From Adineta ricciae (lineage: Eukaryota > Rotifera > Eurotatoria > Adinetida > Adinetidae), in the NCBI GenBank assembly GCA_905250025.1, contig CAJNOJ010000138.1, forward strand, positions 62,001 through 126,000: a stretch of DNA of 64,000 nucleotides, read 5' to 3'. Numbering within the stretch: the first letter of the stretch is position 1; each line of letters begins with the position of its first letter. Position numbers and translations under genes: made by a program. Of this stretch, positions 25,301-37,077 are shown piece after piece. The notes beneath the pieces were generated by a model that saw only the letters and a list, made by a program, of their open reading frames with translations, did not search any database and was not told the origin of the DNA.

Positions 25301-28300
25301 TAATGTAATTGAAGGTGTGTTAGTAACATCGTAAGCAAATTGAGTAGGTGACGTTGACGATGATGAGCCAGATGTAACGACAACCGGTACTTGTGCATTG
25401 CTGACAGAAGCTGTTGGTGGAACAGTACATGTTATCAACGCGAAGCCTGACACTGTTGGGTTTGTGCATTCATTTCCACCAATGGTTACTGACGAAGTCG
25501 ATGAAAAGCCTGTTCCAGTAATGTTAATTGAATAACCACCACCTACAATGTCGTTCGAAATTCACAGATTTCCTGAAATGCTCTGCGAAAATATGTACTC
25601 ACCTGCGCCTCCTTGAACTGGTGTGATCGATGTGACTTGGAGTGAAACAGTAACTGTAAAACTTGATGTGCCTGTTGCTAAACCTTTGCCAGCAACGTTG
25701 ACTTGAATGCCGTATGTGCCTGCAGGAGCAGCGGCGATCGTACAGGTAAGAGATGTTGATGAGGCTGCTGTTACTGTGCATGAGCCCGATGTACCAATGA
25801 TAACTTTATTGTCACTTGCTGTTGTACTGAATCCGGTACCTGTGATTGTTACTGTCATACCACTTTGTACGATTGATGTTACTGTTGGAGTTTGACCTGA
25901 TGTCCATTGGTAATCACATGTAGTTGCACCATCACAATCTGAAATCGAACCACCGACGGAAACTACGACCTAAAAATGAAATAAACGTCAATAGAATATT
26001 GCATGGAGATAGTTCTACTCTACTTGAGGAGCAGTATGATAAGTTCTTGTTAGATCTCCTGTTAATGGTTTGAAAAGAACACCACCAGATTGTACACCGG
26101 TTGCTGTTACTGTTGTACCACTTGGTGTGACACTACCGGCATTGGAAACGGTAATGGATGTTTTTTGTCCACCATTGGCAATCCATTCAATCAAATATGA
26201 ATAACCTGTACAATCGTTGATACGTTCAATATTCAAGAATCCGAAATCGGATGATGATTGTAAACGATTGGCTAGATCTGATGGTAAAATATCGACTGGT
26301 ATTGATGCATAGGTTTGTCCGTTGAAAACCAGATCGAATGTACCATTTGCAGCTGGCGATGCTGTAACGGTACGAGTTATTGTTGCGCTCTATAGCAGAT
26401 GACTTAGAGATATTTCTGAAAAAGAACAAAATCTAAACATACCGATGATGGCCATGATACGAGTAAATTTGGCTTTTCACAGTTAGTATATCGAAAGTTT
26501 GCTGTAATTTGTGAGCTACCCGGTGTAAATGTCACTTGTAAGGTGTTATAGACAATTTGATGCTTTGGATAAAATCGACGAGCACCTTCAATTGATGAAC
26601 TTGAACATGTGTAAACAACGTTGTTGCTATCAGCACAAACTGGAATGTTATTATTGTTCAATGTGCATGCTGAATATTGTTGTCCATTATATGTGAATGG
26701 AAAAACGCATGTTGAATTCGCTGATTGATCAATAGGGTATGCGCTTGATGCTTCATAGCCAGCAGGTAGTGCTGTTCGAAGTGAGACAACATCAAGAAAG
26801 ATTCCTTTTCTGATATTTTTGTCCAACCACGCGTATACGATAACATATGATGCTGATGAGTCGATTGATCCTTGTGAAACGAGTTGTCCACCGACATCAA
26901 CACACGTGTAGTGCCAGGATTTATCAGCGATGGGTGAGAATGGTATCGATGCCCATACTATTGTTGTTGCATCACCGTTGACTTGAAGACCGACACCAAT
27001 GGACATAACATATTTGTTGAGTAGCCGGTATGCAAAGCATAGGTAGTTTCCAGATAAACTATTTCCGCTCAATAGTGTATTGCCATTCTGTGAACATTGT
27101 CCACAGAATGCATTTGTTGCGATGGGTGTTTCGTCATAGACACAGTTGGATTCGAAATCGTTTAAGTAGAGCACCGATGGTGAATTTGCAGCACTGCTTA
27201 TCGATGGTGGACATTGAATACTGAACAAGCTATTGAATGCTTGTTTCACAGTTGATTGACTAAGATTTGCATTCGTATAATCGATGTAATCGGTGAGTTG
27301 ATCGTCTAATGCAAAAGCAATTTGTGCACCAGAATCAACACCTTGAACTGTTTCAGTGACATTTGGTGTATTGACCGACGATGAGATGCATGTCAGAAGA
27401 GGAACATTACCCATCACAGCTGGGAATGTAACTATATAGAGTGTACTTGTAGCTGTAACTGTAACTGTCAATGGATAGATTGTTGGTAAATCATTGAGTG
27501 CTGCTTGAATAGTTGTAGCTGTTGGTCGACCAGTTTGAATGGCTAAAAGAAATGGATATCAAATGAACATAACAAATTCAGAGATCAATGTCTACCTGTA
27601 TAGACACCACGGAAACCGATTTGGAATGTTGAAGAATCAACTTGAACTGATTGAACTTCAGAAGTACCATTTGTCGCAGAATTCGTATAAATAATGCGCT
27701 AAACGATGGCAAAAAAGTACATATGTATTGTATGAAAGTGTCAACTATGTTATTGTCATACCTGTTGTTCTGATGTAGCACTAGAATTGACTGTAATACG
27801 TTGGATTTCGTTCAATACTAAACTTGATGTGGCTGCTGTTAGTTTTGTTTCATGCATTCGTGCTTGTACTCCTAATCGTAGATATCCACTTGATCGAGAA
27901 CCGACAGCAAACAGATAATAGCTGAAAGAGTAAAATGTTTATCTTGTTTTGTTCAGAAGAATACCAAACAGAAATCTTACTTGGTATTGTTGTTCAGTTG
28001 AATCGAAGATGATTGAGTATTTGTGGCATCGGCAATGCGTGCTTTATTAGCTGGATCATCATCTGTGCTAAGGAACAAAGCAGCTGCACCATTGGTATCC
28101 AAGATAAATGTATATGTTGCAGTCTTTGTAACACGAACGTAGCCGACGAGCCAAGCAGTTTCTGCTGATGCTGATGTTGATACATAGAGAGCATCGTCAG
28201 TCCATTTTGCGTTACCACTGGGTGAGGGTGGACTTGAACTTGATAGTGTTGCCTAAGATGTATGTATATTTTCGTAAACTATGACTTAAACTGCATCTTC

Positions 28301-30126
28301 TTACTTGAGTGTTGGAGCCAGATGCAACATAGAGTTGTAAACCACGACCACCTAGCCAAATATAGAGAAGAAAATGAGAAAAATCATCGCTATTCGCTGT
28401 AATTCGTACCTTCGAATCGGCTTTGGCTGCCTGATGGTATTGCTGATGTTTGACATTGGATAGTTGTTTGTGTTGAACTTACAATTGTACATGGTTGTCC
28501 GCCGACAGTTACTGTCAGTGGATAGCTTGCACTGTTACTAAAGAAATTGCCAGTGATTGTTAATGTCGTTCCACCGGCTGTGCTGCCTGAGCTTGGCGAT
28601 ACACTCGAAACAACTGAAGAGGAAATGTATTATCGATGTAAATATAAAACAGAAGCAAACGTACTAGCATAGCTTTGAAAATTGTATAATTTTTCATCGG
28701 CTGAAACACGATATAAGTTTGCACTAACTAATGAACGACCATATTCGTTTGTAACAAGCATGCTGACATTGAAAACACCTGTTTTCATAGAAGTTCCGGT
28801 GATTATTTATCAGAATAAGCGAGTATATGGATTACATACCAACTTCTGAATCTTCGAAGTTACATGTCAATTGTGTGTTGTTAACATCGGCATAGCTAAA
28901 GTCGTTTGAAAGAACTTCTAAAGCAAACTCATTAATAGCACACTTACACTAGGCCACTTGATTGATTGATAACATTACATAAATGACCGCCGATGTAGAT
29001 ACTATGCAAATGGACACATCAAGTAAATTTACAACTCAAAACTAGAGATTTGTTACCGAGAGATGAGTGCATTGTTATCTTGAGCACAACCATCAACATC
29101 ACGTGAATAACATGATGTTTTGAATGAACCAAATAGTGTAACTAACGATTGTGGTGTACCTGATTGAGGTTCAATATCAGTGATTGTCGGTGTTTGGCTT
29201 GGCATTGATGCGAATAGAGCATGATTAGGATCATTGTATTGGTAGAGTGGAATTAGATTTCCATTGACATAAACTCGAATTTGATAGACACTTTCTGGTA
29301 AAACTGGTGCATAGCATGTTAATTGTGTGCTTGTTGTTTTATCGTTATGCATTTGACAATCGTAGACTGCATAACCATCTACCAATTGAACAGTGTTGGC
29401 GCTTGCTGTTGATGGAACTGAGCTGAAGCTGTTTTCTGCAAATCGATTACCATAGATCCAGATGAGAGTACCACCCTGTGTACTACCACCGTTCTGTCCC
29501 CAACCACCGGCTTTACGAACAGTTGCGTAATAGACGACAGCATCATTTGGTACTAAAACGAAAACATAATATGTATAGATAAAAATAAGTTTTTCTCTGC
29601 AAAGCTAAATGTATTACCAATACACTTGGACCATGTAACTGCAGTATTGTTGGAATTGACCGCAGTAGCACATTGAGGTCGACTGTCACCGTTGTTTGGA
29701 GCGTTGATGGTACAAGTCGTATAGGTCACCTATCATACAGTAAGAAATAACTTTGGCTTCTAATCAGTTTATGAACGAAAACATTCTCGTTTCTTCAGCT
29801 CTAATGAGGATATATGTCATGGTATTACTTACACCGTTGTAATTAAACGGGAAAACACATGTTGAACCACTTGCAGTACTGACTATTTAAGAGAAATAAA
29901 TGTCATATTAGGAAAATGTGATTGTCACAGATATACCCGGGCACATTGTTGGAAGATTGGCCGAATCGGATTCGAATACCGGATCCCACATGTACGAGCA
30001 TGATTGACTGTCTGAAAACAAGCTCCAATTAAAATGAGATAATCATTTGTATAAAAATTTACTTGCGAATTTTACTGCTAACAATAGCAGAATAGCTACT
30101 GTAATGAAACTCATTTTGCGTAACAT
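13398..30126 (-). CDS. PKHD1L1: Fibrocystin-L (PKHD1L1-type giant membrane protein)
   Basis: Very large type I membrane protein in several dozen exons, read right to left. A signal peptide (MLRKMSFITVAILLLLAV, ATG 30126 or 30114) is followed by an FN2-like module (CVFPFNYNG, about 29.9 kb). Next come IPT/TIG repeats (29.5-28.4 kb), a PA14 domain (FILDTNGAAALFLSTDDDP, about 28.1 kb) and a second FN2 (CVFPFTYNGQQYSAC, about 26.7 kb). More IPT repeats lead into a cupredoxin-like segment (about 24.9-24.5 kb), a third FN2 (CAFPFTF, about 24.4 kb) and IPT repeats to 22.3 kb. The first G8 domain (WGGDSPPEEGTIV, about 22.05 kb) and beta-helix repeats (to 19.4 kb) precede the second G8 (about 19.0-18.4 kb) and more beta-helix. 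The family signature DTETRRLSPVA...NGPQDHGWC lies at about 16.0 kb. A transmembrane helix (about 13772-13701) precedes a tail of about 100 aa. The order matches vertebrate PKHD1L1, a surface-coat protein of stereocilia, apart from the FN2 modules. Confidence 0.93.
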
Positions 30127-32477
30127 TACCAAAGTAATGTTTTTGAGTTTCACTGCTTAAAATAAGGTGTACTGATCAAATTCACTTGAACTTATATACT
30201 CCGTTGCTGTTTTCTTTCTCTCTCGCTCTGTCTCCCTTTCTTTTTCGTCAAACTAAAAGAAATTCTCTATAATTTTTTATTAAAAGAATTTCTACGACAT
30301 CACATTTATTCGTTTTTTGTTTTTCTAGTCAACAATGATTGTTCAAAATAACAGATCGAAATAAATTTATAAGATTTTTTTTCTCCATCAAGATGTTTAG
30401 TGCAAAAACGCTTAAGCGCATTTCAAGCAGTTCGAAACATAAACATTTCAAATCATGTTTTTGTTACCGTTCAGATCAGAATAGCAAACCTCCGAACAGA
30501 TTTCGACGTAGTACGAGTATGAAAAGGTCATACTGGAGACCTCTTAAGTATGTGAATATTTATTAAATTTTTCTCAATGAAATACTACAAGTGTCCGATA
30601 GTCATGTTGATTTAAGATCCGAAAGAAAAATCTCGATAGATATCCGCCGAGTAAAGTAACGAAATTCGTTCTCAAAAATTCTTGTTTTGAATCCGTATTA
30701 CCCAGGGAAAGTCATTATTGAATTGTTTGATTATTTTCATCCGATAAATATTAACTTTTTTTGATTATTGAAATCCTGGAAGAAGTCATTATGAGCACGA
30801 ACAAATAAAGCAATTCAAAGACTTTTCCTCGTTTTATTTAATATTTAACAAACTGCATTTCTGATCGTGAAGTCATGTCTGTGTAAAAGATTTGTTTTTC
30901 TGTTTGACATCAAAGGTCATATGTACCGTGTTTATAGAAGGGAAAGAAAATATGAAAATGTGAACTTGAAACATTTCACTTGATTAACATTTTTATGCGC
31001 AGAAATATGTTTTACTATTTGATTCGATCGAATTATTGAAGTTTTACAAGGACTTTGATTTTTATGCAATAACACTCTTGTCAATTAAAATCCAGTCCGA
31101 GACAACTTCTTTTATGAATAATTATAGTTCATTTATATGGAAATTAGTGAAGCTCGATCACACTGCTGACTTCGTTTAATCTAATCGAAATTAGAAAAGA
31201 AAAGAAATTCATTATTTGAAATATTCAAATTAGTCCATATATATTTAGAACTGAAGACAGAAAACATTGATTTGCTTTCTTGTGACGTCAGAAACTTCTG
31301 TAATCTTCTGTTAATTATTGTAAAATCAATATTGATTATCGAAATAAGTACGTGAAGCTGTAGCGATCTCGGAAAGATCAGTTCGCAAATTCTTCAATAT
31401 GTATGGCTCCATGATGAGATCATCGATATGTATAAATTTATTATTTTACTTGGAGAATGTTCTTTTTCGCAACTTCAATTAAACCGGTTTTGTAAAGAAA
31501 ACAATCCGGTATATATCTTTTGCTTACATTCCAAAAAGAACTCGTACTCGTAACTTTATTAAAAATATATTGAAGTATGTAAAAGTAAGAACTTCTTGTT
31601 TTCGTTTAAAAATCACATTTTTACCGAAAGTTTACTTAAACAAACGCAAAAAAATAGACTTTTTTTTACATTACTACGGTCAGATCTGATGTTAAAACAA
31701 AATTCGTGACGTAGGAAACATGTACTTTTATGCTTTAAGTAGAGATTAGGTACACTTTTACATGAATGTACTGAGAATAATGAAAAGCATTCAAACAAGT
31801 CACAGAAGACTGGATGCAGTACAATGACGCTGATTATGAACTGAAATTTTAAACTTCTGGTATTCTCTCTTTCTATACAAGAGGAACTTATTCTATAATG
31901 CAGATATTGATGTTTTTGTTAGATTCAATTCTCGTATCAACTTAAAACCTAACAGGAGACATGAGTTTCTCAAAACATTCTGACTCTCGTTAAGTTTTGT
32001 ACAACAAAGTTATTGGATATAACTCGTATTTAATTTAAATCAAAAAGTTCAATCAATACATTTGTTTTTAGTCATGGATCTGGCTGTATATTAGCCAAAA
32101 GCCGAGAAGTGTGAATATAGTTTACAGTATAACTTATTATATTGCAAAGTCTTCTTATACTCATGACTGTGAACGACCTCTACATTTTGTAAAAGTTGTC
32201 TTCTTTTTAAAATTCAGTTTTACGCATATTATTCGATCGTTTTGTTTATAATCATAATGAACTTTCAACTAATTTCTTACAATAATTAATTATGAACATA
32301 TTCATAACTATTAGCAACAGCTACGAACATGGTTGAGACGTGAAAAGGAAATCCCTTGTAATTGTCTGTGGCCTGAATCTTTTATATTATAAAAGAAAAG
32401 AAAGTATTTTTCTTTTCTCTCTCTCTCTCCTCTCCCTCTTCTTTTCTTCTTGTTCATCAGATCACTTAAGTTCAAAT
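30127..32477. other. 2.3-kb divergent intergenic region
   Basis: Lies between the start of fibrocystin-L (minus) and the start of CEP89 (plus), so it should hold both promoters. Pyrimidine-rich tracts occur at about 30218-30245 and 32405-32450, the latter just upstream of the CEP89 ATG. A 57-codon ATG frame at about 30391-30566 (basic, MFSAKTLKRISSSSKHK) has no support beyond openness. The rest is AT-rich with no recognisable exon. Confidence 0.5.
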
Positions 32478-35400
32478 ATGAAAATAAAAGCTGGCAAAAA
32501 AGCTGAACCCGTAAGTATAAAAAAACTCTCTTCAAAAATATTTTTCCTTGATATTTCATTCGTAGCAACTCTACACCCACATTGCTTCGGCAATCATACC
32601 GTCGGCAAGTATTGTTGCTGTTCCGTCCGCCGCCAAAAATTTTCCTCAACAAAAGACCCGTGGAACTGAGCAATGGGGCTCATTCGTTCCGGCTCTTCTT
32701 CATGCTTCTACCACGAATCAATTGCTCGTTTTACCATCATCTTCATTAACTAATATCGATACTCGTCAACAACATGATGGACAAACACGTTCCGTACAGA
32801 AAACAAACATGGGACGAATCGATCCCAGTTCTGACGAAGAAGACAGGTATCGATTTTCGAAGTTCGGAATGATTTCTATTTCTAAAGATTTTTAATTTAG
32901 CGATGAAGATGAAAGACAACGACAACCAATTGGTAAACATGTAAGAATGAGCAGATAGATCTGAAGATTTTCATTTGAAAATGTTTCTATTCTAGACGAC
33001 GTCTCAATCATCAGCATTGCCTACTCCTGAAAAGCGATTAACGCATCGTGTTGTTCATGATGAAGGTAATGTCCTTGGAATAAAAGCGCTTCAGAGAATT
33101 GTTGTATTTTATTTTGAATACGTCTGCAGAATCTAGAGCAATCGGTACAGAACATGATTCGACAATTCATCTGGATCCTAAACAAGCACTCACAGCTGAA
33201 TTATCCCGATCGATTGATGTATGTTTTAACTTATGTCTCTGGTCAATCAACTGATCTCATTTTTTTACAAATAGGAAAAGTCTGCAAGACGAGCAGCGGT
33301 TGCTTCTCCACGTCAATCCGTCCCGCCATTAAATCTGAATCCTGTTCAAAGTCAAGCAGGTCCAACGTCAGCTAGAAACGACGCCAAACTCGAAGTAAGC
33401 AATCTAACACAAACACACGAATAAATGAATCGAATTAAATCAATAACTTTTTATTCCAAGGGCTTTGGAATTGAGCCACGAACAACAGGAACTGTACGTT
33501 CATCTCTGAATGATACAACCACTGTTCCTGCTAGTGCTCGGTCAGTTTCGTTGAAAGAACCTGTTGTTCATGAAGATTACGAGTTGTCGACGTCATCGAA
33601 ATCAGAAGATTCGACAACTGTGCTCGATGTAAAGAAAAACTCGATATTAAATCAACTAGGTAAGATTTCATTGTTCACCTTGAAGCCAAACGTTCACTTC
33701 TTATCTTTCATCAATTAAATAATAGTTCCACCTCCCGAAGACTATCAACAAAATTTGAATGGTCTTGAACGTCGTAATCAATCATTGAACAGTGAAGTTC
33801 AACAGCTTCGCTTGAATAATCGAGTAAATAGAAATGTTCTTTCGAGTTCCGTTCCTTAATGGTTGAGATTAATTTAGACTCTTCAACGACAATATGAAGA
33901 ACTACTTGAACAGTTACAAACATCTCACAAACTTTCGCAACAAGAACTAACAGATATACTGAAGCAAACTGGACGTGGTAAACGCATTGTTTCCTACTAA
34001 TCGAGAGATTTCTTTCGGTTGTTTTAGATCAAACAAAAGGTTTAGAAGAGTTGAATACAACGTTACAAAATCGATGTGACCAATTACAAAACGAACTAAG
34101 TGTGATGAAAGATCGTTATACTCAGAGTTCGTTTTGGATAGATCGAATCGTATGGTACACTTGTCTTTTTTATATTCAGGTCAAAATCAGTCGAGTTTAC
34201 GTGAATTGAAAGAGGAAAATCATTTCCTTAAAGATTACATTCATCGTTTAAATGCAGCTTCGAGTGATTATCAAGCAACACATCCACCGAAGTCGTCCAA
34301 GAAAGAAATGGAAGTACGTCATAAGTTAGAATTTCATTTCGAACAGAATAAACATCATTTTTCACCTTGAAAATATCCGCTTACGAGTTAAAACTAAATA
34401 CTCTTGTTTCTCAAGTATAGATATGAATCAGTACGTTCTTCTCTTTCACAAAAGAATACATCCTTGAAAGAATTTCATGTGTTTTGTTTAAACACTAGTC
34501 AGATTTACTTCATTGTATTAAATTGTGCTCGTCATTTTTCGCGTGTACAAACGATGTTATTTACATAATTGAACATTGTCAACGTCAATATTCAATTGGC
34601 ATCTGATTTGTTCTCTTTATGTTTGTAGAAAGAACAACGAAGATTGCAAGGCTTGCCACTGAGAGGACCATCACCAATTTGGCTGGTACGATTGTTTTTA
34701 TGTTTTCATGGTTTGACGCGAAATTCTGTTGTTCTAGCTCAATCAAAAGTTTCTCGCTCCACTTTTCGTTTGCTACGATGAAAAACTTTTCGAAAAGGAT
34801 GAGTTTATCAAAAAACTTCGAGTAAGCAATGAACCCATACAAATACCGCAAATCAAATTTTTGCTTTCAGTCGGAATTGAATGCAATTCATGAACAAGTG
34901 AAATTACTTATTAATGAAAATGCTTCATTACATGAACGACTTGCCCGAACGGCAACAACATCTGGCAATCATGATCATCAACTCTCCGATATGTAAATAG
35001 AAATTTGCTTGGTGTAAACTCTTTGATCTGTTCTTCTCGTTGCTCTTTAGTGAACATATCAAACGACAAGCGTATCTTGTCTTGGAAGAAAACAAAGTTT
35101 TACAAGAGCAACTTGATCTACAAACGAATCGTTTGACTGACGTGCAGAAAACGCAAATTCAAGAAGGTATTCCTGAATGTGCGATAAAATCGGCGAAATT
35201 CCTATGAGAAATTCTAGTTTCGAATCTAACACGACGTTTACTGATTGTGGAAAGTGAAAAAAGCGAAAGTGATCGAGTACTAGACACAATCCGTCTACGA
35301 AACGATGATCTCAAACGGAAATATGATCAATTAATGCTTGATAATTCTCACCGAATCCATGTTCAAGAACATATGCAAGAGATTAGCGAAATGAAAAGAT

Positions 35401-36332
35401 TAACAGGTACTTGATTAGCAAATGCGTTCTTTCATTTTGATTCGAACTCACGTTTGTGGATGTATTTTTAGATGAATTAAGTGAGAAACATGCTCATGAA
35501 ATGCAATTACTCCTCCGTCGTGTCCAAGTGAGTTTTTATTGTGATGTATCTGCCTACAATGAATTGTGTAATTTTCCAGGATGCCGAAGCCGCAAAACGA
35601 ATTTCACATTTAAAATTAACCGATCAACGTAGTGATGTTGAACGATTGAAAGGTGAAATCAAAGTTCTGAAGAAAACAGTTAAAAAACTGCAACTACGTG
35701 TGCAAACTTATGAGAAGAAGCTCGAATTAGAACAAGTCAAAGAACAGCGAATAACAACAATATTGGACAAGACTAATGAGGATCTTGAACAAACGAAAAT
35801 TGAGCGTGATACTTATTTAGAATTGGTATGTGAACTATTCTCCTTTTAACATTCTCGTTCGATATTTTCAATAGGCCAAAGTGAAAGAAGATGAATTGAA
35901 TAAAACTCAACTACGACTAAATGATGAAGGAGACAAATTAACTCAATTGGAAGAGCGTCTTGAAAATTATAAAAGTAGAACAAAGGAACGCTCAAGTGAA
36001 GCTCAAGAACAGTATGCATCTTGGCATAAATAAACGAAAGTCATGTATATTTTCTAATTAGATTGAAACAGCAGCATGATAATTTGAAATTACGTTGTTT
36101 GGAGCATGAACAACGCATTCAACAGCTCATTAGCTTGTTAAATGAAAAACAAGCACTCGTCGATGATCTCTACAATGAGAAACGGTTTGTTAAATATAGT
36201 GTCATTTGATGTTTATTCTTTCCGTTTGTTTTCAGAAATCTCGAAGTTGATCTTGAAACTATCTGGCAGGCCACGAACGCAGACGGTATGCGAATTCGCG
36301 AACAATTAGTTGATATGCGTGTTACAAGTTAG
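32478..36332 (+). CDS. CEP89: CEP89/CCDC123, centriolar distal-appendage coiled-coil protein
   Basis: In animals this protein sits on the distal appendages (transition fibres) of the mother centriole and supports ciliogenesis. The first exon is 32478-32510 (MKIKAGKKAEP), and a second starts at 32566 (LYTHIASAIIPSASIVAVPS), which aligns with the conserved N-terminal block of vertebrate CEP89. A low-complexity Ser-rich region follows. From about 33.7 kb to the end it is almost all coiled coil (QQNLNGLERRNQSLNSEVQQ and later heptads). The diagnostic internal block LQGLPLRGPSPIWLLNQKF spans the splice at about 34.69 kb and matches the GPIPPW-type motif of CEP89. The C-terminus (NLEVDLETIWQATNADGMR) matches the vertebrate ELEVIWEST end, and the stop is at 36330-36332. 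There are roughly 15 short introns. The N-terminal exon assignment is less certain than the coiled coil. Confidence 0.88.
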
Positions 36333-36709
36333 TAGCTCGATGTATATGATAGTTCTGTGATAGGCGAACTTAATTAAACAGTGATTCTGGTGATCTACAG
36401 ATGTCTTAATACGTGTTTTCTTTTTTTTTTGTTGTCGTTTTGTTTCAATATAGTTGTGATGTATTTCATTCGATTCTATTTTTGTTTTGAAGAAATGTTT
36501 GAAAGAAAGAAAGAATGAACTTCTATCTATTTTTATGTTTGATTTTTGTGCTTGACGAATATTTATTTGAAGAATGCATATACTCTCGTTGGAATATCGT
36601 GTTGTTTTTTTCTTTTTTTCTTGCATGAAATGATTTTTTACGAAGAAAAAAAAAGAAGGAAAATAAATGATACAACTTGTCTCTCATGCTTCGCGTTTGT
36701 TCCAAGATT

Positions 36710-37077
36710 TTAGAGACCGTACACACCGAGACAATCGTAGAACGGTGATAATTTGCCAAGACGAGCTTGATATTTCAAATACCACAACGGTTTATTGGCA
36801 CATGGATCTTCTTTTTTCGAACTTTTTTGACGAAATGGAAAGATTCTTGATAAATCGTCATTGTCTCCATCGTTGCTTAAATCATTATTCGAGTTCCATG
36901 AATCATAGTAACGTTTGTTCATTGCTTCGGCATGATGCGCCAAAACTAAGGAAGAGAAGAAGAAATTTAATTATGTAGAACGATCGAATGTTCGAGTTAA
37001 TCCAACGATGTCATCAACTGGCAATACTTACCAACGACAAGTACAAAGATAAGTAAGACCGACAGCACCGGTTTCAT
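36710..37077 (-). CDS. Candidate secreted peptide-hormone precursor, single disulfide
   Basis: Two exons (37032-37077 and 36710-36945) around an 86-bp GT-AG intron give 93 aa. The start ATG 37077-37075 opens a clear signal peptide (MKPVLSVLLIFVLVVVLA, cleavage likely after AEA). The propeptide is Asp/Asn-rich with a dibasic KR (MNKR) and a second KK site before EDPCANKPLWYLKYQARLG. The chain ends FYDCLGVYGL without an amidation Gly-basic signal. The two cysteines, 22 residues apart, are the only ones after the signal peptide, so a single disulfide loop is expected. It lies tail to tail with CEP89. Size and layout are those of a neuropeptide or small hormone precursor, but I do not match it to a known family. 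An antimicrobial or venom-like secreted peptide is an alternative. Confidence 0.65.

Noticed and set aside
30391-30566. 57-codon basic open frame upstream of fibrocystin-L
   Set aside because: It is short, lies in AT-rich spacer and has no supporting feature.
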